From NCBI GenBank assembly GCA_025594325.1, contig JANHCV010000017.1, forward strand, positions 1-64,000: DNA of 64,000 nt. Direction: 5' to 3'. The notes beneath the pieces are model-generated. The model searched no databases and was not told where the DNA came from. It worked only from the letters and a program-made list of their open reading frames with translations. The stretch comes from Blastocladiella emersonii ATCC 22665 (Eukaryota; Blastocladiomycota; Blastocladiomycetes; Blastocladiales; Blastocladiaceae). Made by a program: the position numbers and the translations under genes. This document shows, one piece after another, positions 50,362-64,000 of this stretch. The first letter of the stretch is position 1; every line of letters starts with the position of its first letter.

Positions 50362-50386
50362 AGGGAGGGAGGGAGGGAGGGAGGGA
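50362..50386. repeat. GGGA tetranucleotide repeat
   Basis: Six GGGA units lie just upstream of the carrier gene start. Confidence 0.85.
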
Positions 50387-50570
50387 AAGTTCCGCGCTCG
50401 GGGGGCCCAAGAGGGCGCTTGCAAGCAGGTGCTCAGCCGCTCCGGTGATGCAGCAGTCAGCTGATGTGGGACGCGTCCCGCGTTGCGCCACACCTCCACG
50501 GATCGCAACGTTCTCCTCCCTGTTCACACGCCGTCTGCGGGACATCCCAATTTAACCTTATGCAACTGCA

Positions 50571-52611
50571 ATGAATGACAAATCTTATGTAACCCCTCGC
50601 CGCATCGTGTGGACTGGCGCGGTCTCGCCGAGCTCGTTCTCGGCGCGTGTTCAGGTCCGCGGTCAAGGCGTGCTCCCACATTCCGGCAATCGTTTACGCG
50701 GACCATCTTGTAGGCGAACGCCGGCGATCGCATTTTTGTGAGCCCGGACCCCCGCTTTCCCTTCTCGAGCGATCCGTCAAAGTACCAGGTCATGTCGCTA
50801 GCGTATTCAAACCTCACGGTTACACCCGACCTTGGGCCATCGTTCACCGGTTTCTCTATCGCGGGCGTCAAAGTACTCGGTCTCCAGGCCAACACGACCT
50901 ATTATCTTGGTCTCGTCCCGAGCGGGTCAGGCGGGGAGCCTACGGTCGTTGCCCGTGTCCAGACATTTCCGCCAGAGGGGCAGTCTTACTGCTTCCGATT
51001 CTCGGCCGGCGCGTCCGCGAGGTGGCAAGGCGACTGTATGTATGCACGCGGTTCCTCGATCTCGAGCTTACTTTGCACTTATACTGTAGCTGTCGCGGGC
51101 AAGTCTTACGCGGCGATGCTGGCAAAAGATCCCATGTTCCACCTTCAACTCGGTAACCTGTTCCACGGTGACATTTCGTCCAACGATCTGGCACCGTTCA
51201 AGGACCAGTACGAGTCCGTTCTCGGCGGCAGCAAGCTGCAAAACGCCTTCTTTGCGAACCGACCCGTCTTCTACATCTACGACGACCGTGACTTTGGGAC
51301 CGACAAGGCGTACGTGACACCCCCACTCTCCACTGACTGCGCCCTTGAGCTGCGCCTTACACTCGCCTCGGCGTAGGAATGCTGGGTCACCCTCCGCGAC
51401 GGCTGCCATGTGGGCCTTCTCGGCCTTCTATCCTCACCCGACACTTCCAACGATTAGTGGTGCAGCGGTGGGATTCCAGGCCTTCACCGTTGGACGTGTT
51501 CGCTTCATCTTGACCGATCTTCGCAGCCAAGCTTCGGACGCGGCCGTCGATCCAGCGCTTCGCACGACTCTGGGCTCCGCTCAGCGCGACCTTCTGCTCC
51601 AGGAACTCGCCGGTTTCCGGCGTTACAAGCTGGTGCGATCGAGCACGTCACCGTCACCGTCACCTTCACCTTTTGCTGACTGTTTGCGCGGCTGCTAGAT
51701 CATCTGGGGCAGCACCAAGGCGTGGAGCGGGCCCGCCGATGCTTCCTCGGATCAGTGGCCAGGATTTGCTGCCGAGCGGCAGCTCATCGCGAACATCATC
51801 TCGCAGCTCGGCGTCAACAACTTGCTGATGCTCGCGGGGAACACCAACATGCTTGCTGCTGACGACGGGACCAACACCGACTACTCAACAACCACCAACG
51901 GGACGGGGGCCGGGTTCCCGCTAATGCACGTTGCGCCAATGTCCAACTTCGGGGCAGCAAACAGTACGTCGAGCATGCGGTTGCACGGTACCGCTCGTCA
52001 CCAACACTGACTGTGTGCGTCGAGTAGCTGGGCAGTACTCGGCGGGCCGCTACGCCTTCCAGCTGTACCCCAACTTCCACTTTGCAACGATCGACGTGAC
52101 TGACACAGCGACGAGCACCTGCGCACTTCTCCGCGGGTGGACGCCTGGGTTTCCTGCGCTCATCTCCCTCGAGACGTGCCTCAATTCGACCTCGCCGTCA
52201 ATCGTTCGCTCGAACCCGAACCTCGCGACGGCGCCAGGATCCGCGTCCCAGGCCGCGGCCATCATCCCATCGCTGTCGGCCTTCCCGAACTTTGCCCTTT
52301 TGACCATCGTGTACTTCGGCCTGATCGCAGTCGGTATCCTGGCGGCGATCCTGTGGAAGATTGCGCGTTTGCAGGGGTGGCGCATCATCAGTGCCCACGG
52401 CGGGAAGCGGCGCCGCGGCCACAGCTCTCGGAGCCGCAGCAGGAGTTCTTCGAGCGGCGCGGGTACGCAAAAGAGCGGAATCGGCCGCCGGAGTGGCAAC
52501 GCGGTCGCGGCCGGCGGTACTGGCGGCGGCGGCGGCAAGCGGCGGCGGCACTCGTCGCAGTCCTCTGCGGGCGCGCGGCTGGACCTCGAGGTCGCCGTGT
52601 ACACGAGCTGA
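50571..52611 (+). CDS. PhoD-like metallophosphatase with degenerate metal sites, membrane anchored
   Basis: There are six exons: 50571-50654, 50714-51035, 51090-51309, 51377-51632, 51699-51963 and 52028-52611. All phases fit (576 residues); introns are 54-67 nt. The start RRIVWTGAVSPSSFSARVQ resembles the PhoD N-terminal domain. Core motifs are altered. LQLGNLFHGD (156-163) has Asn where active enzymes have LGD. YDDRDFG (199-205) has Arg for the His of DDHD. LAGNTNMLAADDG has Asn for both Asp and His of GDxHM. Three metal ligands therefore look lost. A membrane helix (FALLTIVYFGLIAVGILAAI) precedes an Arg/Ser-rich tail. No signal peptide was seen in exon 1, so an upstream exon may be missing. 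Confidence 0.78.
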
Positions 52612-52726
52612 AGGGTTTGGAGCGGGTCTGAAGGGGTCGGAGCGGGTAGTAATCAGAAAATGCGAGCGTGCAATCATTTCATTCAGTGTGGACGGGTGGT
52701 GGGAGAGAGGACGAGCAACAGCAGCT

Positions 52727-58116
<5,390 letters not shown>

Positions 58117-58151
58117 GGTGCTGAGGGGTGGCGGGTTCCGGCAGTCGCGGG

Positions 58152-58183
<32 letters not shown>

Positions 58184-58531
58184 GCCGATCTCGGAGGTGG
58201 GACGGAGGCCGACGAGGGGAGAGCAGACGAGGGGGGGGGGGGGGAGAGCAGACGGCGGCGCGGCTGACGTGATCCGCGGCCGCACCGCCGTGACCGCGGT
58301 CACATGATATCCGACGCGTCGCCGCCGCGCGTGCGGGACGTGCGAGACGCGCGACACGTGCGAGGGAGGCAATTTGAAATGCCGCGAATACTGGTTGGAT
58401 CCAGTCGCGGCACGGCACCGCCACGGCACCGGCACGGCACCGGCCCCGCCTCCTCCTGATCGCTGCGGCCTAGCTCAACCTCCACCTCCACGCTCCGTCT
58501 GCAGCCAAGCAACCCCCCACGCATCAACACC
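58117..58531. promoter_or_regulatory. Divergent promoter region with TGCG microsatellite and G run
   Basis: 415 bp lie between starts. It has a (TGCG)n repeat at 58151-58183, an uninterrupted G run near 58230-58243 and GGATCCAG at about 58397. CTCCACCTCCACGCTCC lies before the secreted-protein start. No gene. Confidence 0.5.
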
Positions 58532-59233
58532 ATGGCCCGCTCCCGCTCCCGCTCTCCCGTCATCGCCCTCCTCGCCGCCATCGTGCTCGCGTGCCTGGCG
58601 GGCGCCGTGTCCGCGGCGACGCCGACCGTGATCGTGCCCGAGTCGGGCCTCGCCGCCCTGCCCGCGGGCCTCTCGGCCAAGTGCCGCGCCGCGCTCAGCT
58701 CTCCGATCGCCTCGTGCGACGAGGACGCCCTCTTCTTCACCCCGAACCCCGCCAAGCTGTGCGGCACCAAGTGCCTCGACGACATCAACGCCTTCCTCGA
58801 CACCGCCAAGTCGCAGTGCGCCGGCGACCTCGCCAAGCTCTACCCGACCTCGCTGCACCCCGACGCCCTCGCCAACTACCTGCGCCGCTCGTTTGCCGCC
58901 TCGTGCGCCGCCTCCGACTCGGCCAATTGCGAGGTCACCATCTCGGCCCGCCTCAAGGCCGCCAACCTGCCCGCCACCGCCGACGTGGCCGCCGTCCCCA
59001 AGTCGACGCTCTGCACCGACTGCGTCTCCAAGCTCATGGCCGTCGCCTCGCAGTACCCGCTGCCCAACGGCAACGACGCCACCGAGAAGCGCGTCGAGGC
59101 CCAGGTCGACAGCGTCTGCTCGGGCAAGTACGCCGCCCTCTCCGTCAAGAACTCGGCCGCCGCCGCCGGCCTCTCTACCAGCCACGTCCTCACGGGCGCC
59201 GCCGTCGTCGTCGGCCTCTCGAACCTGCTCTGA
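58532..59233 (+). CDS. Secreted Cys-rich protein, probably GPI-anchored
   Basis: The predicted protein has 233 residues. A signal peptide (VIALLAAIVLACLAGAVSA) is followed by a mature part with ten Cys, including CGTKC and CTDC pairs. The C-terminus KNSAAAAGLSTSHVLTGAAV then VVGLSNLL is a hydrophobic GPI-type signal with small residues at the likely cleavage site. Even spacing of Cys suggests five disulfides. It resembles fungal cell-wall proteins with paired Cys but I cannot name the family. It is a single exon, divergent from the ABCC gene and convergent with PDCD2. Confidence 0.75.
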   Translation: MARSRSRSPVIALLAAIVLACLAGAVSAATPTVIVPESGLAALPAGLSAKCRAALSSPIASCDEDALFFTPNPAKLCGTKCLDDINAFLDTAKSQCAGDLAKLYPTSLHPDALANYLRRSFAASCAASDSANCEVTISARLKAANLPATADVAAVPKSTLCTDCVSKLMAVASQYPLPNGNDATEKRVEAQVDSVCSGKYAALSVKNSAAAAGLSTSHVLTGAAVVVGLSNLL

Positions 59234-59352
59234 GCGCGCACACGCCGACCGACGACGCACGAGGAGCGAGATACCATTTTCCATGTGAATACATTGCTCT
59301 AGCTATCGTTACGTTACATTGATTGGTTGGCCTGGCCCAAACCGAAGCCCGC

Positions 59353-60745
59353 TCACACCTCCACGTCGATCCCCTGCTCCTGGAGGCCCGCCTGCACCTT
59401 CTCCAGCCGGTCCTTGACAGGCGCCATGCCGTCCGAGCTGTAGTCCTGCCGCAGGATCACCTCCTCGACAATCTCGCCCGTGAGCTCGCAGTTGTCGGGG
59501 CAAGAGTACACAAAGTACGTCCCAAAGTCGTACGAGCTCGGGTTGTTGAGGTCCAGCGGCAGGTAGCTGAGAAGCGTCGGCAGCAGCTGGCACTCGAGCG
59601 TGCGCGCAGCACCGCACCGCGGGCACGCCGGCACGTCGCTGGGCACCGGCTTGCCGAGGTCGCTGACGAGGAGCGACACCGGCGGCACCTCGTCGCTGAC
59701 GCGGAGGTACCGCAGCACCTGTCCCGGGTACCGCTCGAGCCGCTTCTGGAACCGCAGGAACGCCTTGTCGACGCCCGTCTCCGACTCCTCGTACTCCTCG
59801 TCCTCGACGGGCTTGGGCGGGAGCTTGACGAGCGACCCGGGCGCCATCTTGTCCGTGAGCTCCTCGGGCTCGCTCACCACCTCGAGCTCGGGGTACTGCC
59901 ACCGCAGCCGCACCAGCCGCGCCAGGTCCTCGGCCACGGCCTGCTCCTCGAGCTCACCGCCCTCGACCAGCACCTTGCAGTGCTCCTTGTGCAGCCCCGT
60001 CGACCAGTGTGCCTGCTGGTGCTCGCGCGAGCAGTACCACACGGAGCGGCACCCGCTGCACCGCTTACCCGCGAGCGCACCACATACGACGCACTGGTGA
60101 GCCGCCTTTTCCTTGTAGGCGTCCTTGAGCTCCGTCTCCTCGGTCTCGGCGTCCGTCTCAAAGTACGCAAAGTATGGGTTGTCGTGCGCCATCTGGGCGC
60201 GGAACACGCGGGTGCTGCACAGGGTAAGCCAGGCGGGGGGTTTGCGTCAGTTGAAGGCAACTCGAATCCCATCCGCGTAGGAAACGCGCACCACTTGCGG
60301 TAGTCGCCCTTGTGGCATGAGCCCTTGCGGCACACGTAGACGTAGAGGTAGCGATGGAACGCCTCCGCGGGAAACTCTTCGGCCGTGTAGATCTACCCGC
60401 CGTTTGACGCGTGAGCGAGCGGATCCCGGTGCGGACGGGGCGCGTAAGGTGGCGCACCTGCATCAGGAGAATCATGGGCTCGTTGCAGTTCTTGCACGCG
60501 AGCCGCTCGGGCGCCATGGGCTTGGCGGGATCGAGCCAGTACTAGCGCAGAGGGGGGCGGGTCCGCGTCAGCACTCCAAGAGACAGTGACGCGTGCGCGT
60601 CTCAGCACCTAACGCGACATACAGGCTTTCCGCCCAGTTTGGTCGGGAAGAACTTGATGGAGAGCGGCTCATCGTCCTCGTGAGGCTGCTCGACAAAACC
60701 GAGCTGGACGCTGGGAAGGGCGGGCTCGTTCTCGCCAACTGACAT
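59353..60745 (-). CDS. PDCD2: PDCD2-like ribosome biogenesis chaperone with MYND finger
   Basis: There are four exons, 60745-60623, 60541-60458, 60392-60292 and 60214-59353, all phase-consistent (389 residues). The N-terminal part SVQLGFVEQPHEDDEP and KFFPTKLGGKP leads to ACKNCNEPMILLMQ. The MYND zinc finger is CVVCGALAGKRCSGCRSVWY then CSREHQQAHW and HKEHC. The PDCD2 C-terminal domain has QVLRYLRV, PACPRCGAARTLECQLLPTL and DFGTYFVYSCPDNC. PDCD2 and yeast Tsr4 act as dedicated chaperones of ribosomal protein uS5 (Rps2). Yeast Tsr4 lacks the MYND finger, so this copy is of the animal type. Introns are 77-81 nt, except about 65 nt between exons 2 and 3. Confidence 0.92.
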
Positions 60746-61086
60746 GGTGACCGCGGTTCGATGCGTATTGCGGGGTGCGCCCTCAGTGTTTCATGGATGG
60801 TGTGGTCTCGAGCAGAGACGGGCCAGGGGCAGGGTCGATGACGAGCGCATTGTATCCGGGTGGCGTCCACGGGCCAGGTGCGCTCACATGCCGCGTTGCC
60901 GGGCGGGGTGCCGTGTCTCGCGCCAGGGCCTGCGCCGCAGTGTCGGCACTGCCTGCGTCATCTCGGCCGGACGCCCGGCCCGATTTCTCTCCCCTCCTCA
61001 CGATCGCGCCCCGCTTGCACATGTAAAGTAAATACTCTCCGTCTCCCACACGACGAAGCCTCTCTCTCCCCATCGCGAACGACACC
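60746..61086. promoter_or_regulatory. Divergent promoter region PDCD2/MATE
   Basis: 341 bp lie between starts. No TATA-like element is obvious near PDCD2; AAGTAAATAC lies about 55 bp before the MATE start. No gene was seen. Confidence 0.45.
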
Positions 61087-62856
61087 ATGGCAGCCTCCCA
61101 GATGCGCCCCACCCAGCGCCCCACCGGCGAAACCCAGCCTCTGCTCGCGGGCAACCCATCCACAGTTCCTCCTCCTCCTGCCTACACGACACCAGCGAGC
61201 GCGGGCGACACCTCGATCGCTTCTCTTGAGCACGCTGTTGGCCCATCCAGCCCCGACTCGGACCGCAGTGACGACACCTCGGGTCAGCGCCTGACCCTCA
61301 AGACCGCCACCTCGGAAATGGCCCACACTATCCGGCTGTCGCTCCCGTGCATCTTGAGCTATGTCCTGTCGTTCGCCAACCGCTTCGTGGTGACGCTTGT
61401 CGTGGGCCACCTCGGTGCCAAGGAGCTCGCGGCGTCCACGCTCGCCGTGATGGTACACAACATCTGCCCCGGGCCGCTCGCTCAGCGTGCACAGTCCACT
61501 AACAATAGCCGATTTCTAGTTCACGAACGTGCTTGGCTTCTCGATCTGCTTCGGTGTCACCTCGGCCCTCGACACGCTGGCCTCGCAGGCCGTGACGGGC
61601 GCGGCCAACCCGCGCCAGGCCGGCGTCTTCCTGCAGCGCGCTATCCTCATCAACCTGCTGTTTGCGATCCCGCTCGCTATCGTGTGGCTGTTTGCCGAGC
61701 CGCTGCTCGTGCTGGCGCACCAGGAGCCCGAGCTCGCCAAGCTCGCGGGCAACTACATCAAGATCATGCTCGCTGCCCTCGTGCCCAACATCATCTCCAA
61801 TTGCGTTACCAAATTCCTCATCGCGCAGGGCTACACTAGCTCGCAGTTCGTTGTGTCGGCCACCGTGTTCCCGTTCAACGTCGCGCTGCAGTACGCGCTC
61901 GTCTACTACCCGAGCCGCTTCCAGCTCGGCTTCTACGGCGCGGCAGTCGGCTCCGTGGTTGCCGACACCGTCTCAATGCTCGGTATCATCGCCTACACCG
62001 TCTACTGGAACGGGCACCAGTGCTGGAAGCCGTGGAGCCGCGAGGCCCTGTCCGGTTGGCGCCAGTTCCTCAAGCTCGGGCTGCCCGGTTTGGTCATGGT
62101 GTGCAGCGAGTGGTGGTTGTTTGAGGTACGAACGCGGTCCGTGGCCCAATCTGCGCTCTGTTTGCGTATTAACACGCCAGCAACCCGTAGGTCGTTGCGC
62201 TCGTTGCGGGATCGCTTGGTTCCGAGACTCTCGCCGCGCAGAGCATCCTTCTCAACTCGTGCTCCCTCCTGTACATGGTCTTCCTTGGCATCTCGGTTGC
62301 GAATAGCAGCCGCGTCGGCAACTTGCTCGGTGCAGGCAAGGCGGTTCGCGCAAAGTTCTCCGCGCAGGTCTCGCTTATCATGTCGTTTTGCGTGGCCATC
62401 ATGATCTCGACGGGCCTCATGGTGTTCCGCCACGACTGGGGGCGCATCTTCAACAACAACGAGAACGTCATCAAGCTGGTCGCGTCGGTGCTTCCTGTTT
62501 GCGCTCTGTTCCAGTTTGCCGACGGCGGCGTGTGCGTCGTGGGCGGGATCCTGCGCGGGTGCGGCAAGCAGAAGATTGGCGCGCTGCTCAACCTCGTGTC
62601 GTACTACTTGATCGGCCTGCCAGCGGCGCTCCTGTTCACCTTTACCTTCGACCTCGGGCTCCTCGGCATTTGGCTCGGGCTCGCGGGGACGCAGATCATG
62701 TGCTACGGGGTCCAGGTTCTCTATGTCCTGTACGCGGTCGACTGGGATTTGGAGGTTCGCTACGCCCAGGACCGCGTCAACGAGACGGACCGCCAGATGC
62801 TCCTCGACCGCGCCACCGACTTTGTCGAGGACGACGACCCCGAGTACGGTCGTTGA
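61087..62856 (+). CDS. MATE-family multidrug/toxin extrusion transporter
   Basis: There are three exons, 61087-61452, 61520-62125 and 62191-62856, in phase 0 at both joins (545 residues). A cytosolic Pro/Ser-rich N-terminus of about 80 residues precedes roughly twelve membrane helices. Conserved MATE positions include NRFVVTLVVGHLGAKELAAS, FGVTSALDTLASQAVTGAAN, GWRQFLKLGLPGLVMVCSEW with WWLFE, and SVANSSRVGNLLGAGKAVRA. MATE proteins export cations or drugs by H+ or Na+ exchange; fungal members are at the plasma membrane or vacuole. The substrate is unknown. The C-terminus is short, hydrophilic and acidic. Confidence 0.93.
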
Positions 62857-63234
62857 AGAGCGGAACGGATGTTCCCCGAACTCAACCCATCAACGCTCCC
62901 GCCTGCCGCGCGCTCGCGGGTCCGGCTTCAGCACATACCCTAGCATGAATGTTGTCCGCGCCCCTCGTTCTCGCCCACCCACCCACCACCTACCTACCTG
63001 CCTTTCCTGTTGAACTAGGAGCCCGTGTGCTCGACCTATACTTGAATAACAATCCACGACTTGACTTTGCACTCGTACGGCCTCGCGCATTGCACCAGCA
63101 GTTGCGAGACGCGACGGAATAACACGTGTGCGGAGGCGCGGTAACCGACGCGCGTGCGCCACACACGCTTGGCGCGCGCCCATTACCTCCCGCCCTCGCG
63201 CGACCCGCTGCCGCAGCAGCACCTACGAATCCAC
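62857..63234. other. Intergenic region MATE/VPS53
   Basis: 378 bp lie between tandem genes. It contains AATAACAATCC and GAATAACACG stretches that could serve as polyadenylation or promoter elements. CACCCACCCACC repeats lie near 62980. No gene was recognised. Confidence 0.45.
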
Positions 63235-64000
63235 ATGCCATCAGCAGTTCATGCATCGGGCGCATCGCCCTCTCCGCCAGCGTCGCCCGTCGTGGCGGCG
63301 CCGCCCCCGCCACCCCCGCCGCCGGCCCCGCCGGTTGCCGGCGACGGCGCGGCCTACGACGTGTTCACGGCGCCCTTCAACTGCAGCCCGCTCGACGACA
63401 AGACCTTTGACGCGGTTGCCTACATCAACCAGATCTTCCCGTCGGGTGCGTCGTCGTCGTTGTCGCTGTACGCGGCATGAGCTGGGCTGACGAGGCGCCG
63501 CGTCCAGAGCAATCGCTGTCGTCCATTGACCTGGTGCTCGCCAAGCTGCGGCGGCGCGTGCGCACCATGGACGACCGGATCCAGGAGAACTTGCGGCAGC
63601 AGACGGACCGCGGCAAGAACAATGCGACCCAGCTCGAGTCGGTGACGCGGGCGATGCAGGACCTGGTGGGCCACATTGTGAGCATCAAGGAGAAGAGCAA
63701 GGAGTCGGAGCGCGTGGTCCAGGACATGACGCGCGACATCAAGTCGCTCGACTACGCCAAGCGCAACATCACACACAGCATGACCGTGCTCAAGCGGCTC
63801 GGCATGCTGACCATGGCCGTGAACCAGCTCAAGGAACACGCGGCCAAGCGCCAGTACCGCCAGATCGTCCCGCTACTCCAGGCGATCCGCCAGCTCGAGT
63901 CGCACTTCCGCTCGTTCCGCAACGTGCCCAAGGTGGCCGCACTGCTCAACTCCCTGCACTTTATCCAGGCCGATCTGCGCAAGCAAATCTTTGAGCTCTT
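63235..64000 (+). CDS. VPS53: GARP/EARP complex subunit VPS53, 5' part
   Basis: Exon 1 (63235-63445) and exon 2 (63508 to the window end) join over a 62-nt intron (GTGCGT to CCAG), giving FDAVAYINQIFPSEQSLSSIDLVLAKLRRRVRTMDD in two reading blocks. This matches the start of Vps53 (FDavayIN.iFPtEqSLs.iD). The N-terminal coiled coil follows (RVVQDMTRDIKSLDYAKRNI, TVLKRLGMLTMAVNQLKEHA, RQYRQIVPLLQAIRQLESHF). A Pro-run leads the protein. VPS53 tethers endosome-derived vesicles at the trans-Golgi. The rest lies beyond the window. Confidence 0.92.

Overview
This is a nuclear fragment of a GC-rich, intron-bearing fungus. The Cla4-type PAK kinase (PH + CRIB + kinase) is a fungal architecture. PDCD2 with a MYND finger, a TOE1 deadenylase, an AFG2B-type double AAA ATPase and SART3 with HAT repeats are genes that the familiar yeasts lack or carry in altered form, so an early-diverging lineage (chytrid or blastocladiomycete grade) fits best. 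That placement is inference. Introns are short (about 54-92 nt), usually start GTACGY or GTGCGY and usually end TAG. No rRNA gene, complete tRNA gene or CRISPR array was found.

Positions 1-19700 are a nest of mobile elements. A decayed, CpG-depleted copy of the start of the HMCES gene (1-290) abuts two Helitron-like (Helentron/Helitron2-type) elements lying head to tail (301-4949 and 4950-6757). The first carries a broken PIF1-type helicase; the second carries a LINE RNase H remnant. The second element ends inside an old LTR relic. A second LINE remnant, clusters of the palindrome TGGATCCA and two unidentified decayed genes follow. A complete-looking Ty1/Copia insertion occupies 11420-19147 on the minus strand, with 377-bp LTRs differing at one base, a TCCAC target duplication, a half-tRNA-type primer site and a -1 frameshift signal between gag and pol. 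Its integrase core is deleted. A 321-bp LTR miniature (TRIM, 19350-19670) with two identical 59-bp LTRs sits inside a third Helentron 3' end.

Positions 19700-64000 are dense housekeeping DNA, with genes often divergent or convergent at 35-400 bp spacing. In order: hypothetical; CLA4-like kinase (-); PIG-X (-); COG7 (+); Myb/SANT-like (-); hypothetical (+); TOE1 (-); HMCES (+); F-box (+); hypothetical (-); two hypothetical (+); NDUFB3 (+); AFG2B (-); SART3 (-); DOPA-dioxygenase-like (+); degenerate mitochondrial carrier (-); PhoD-like protein with lost metal ligands (+); ABCC transporter (-); secreted Cys-rich GPI protein (+); PDCD2 (-); MATE transporter (+); VPS53 (+, cut by the window end).

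The most notable points are the very small TRIM sharing primer-site and polypurine signals with the Copia element, the textbook -1 frameshift cassette, microexons of 7, 10 and 23 nt that encode catalytic motifs of the ABC transporter, the covarying 3' hairpins of the Helentrons, and the apparent pseudo-phosphatase. Exon structures were worked out by hand from splice signals and reading-frame continuity and have no transcript support.
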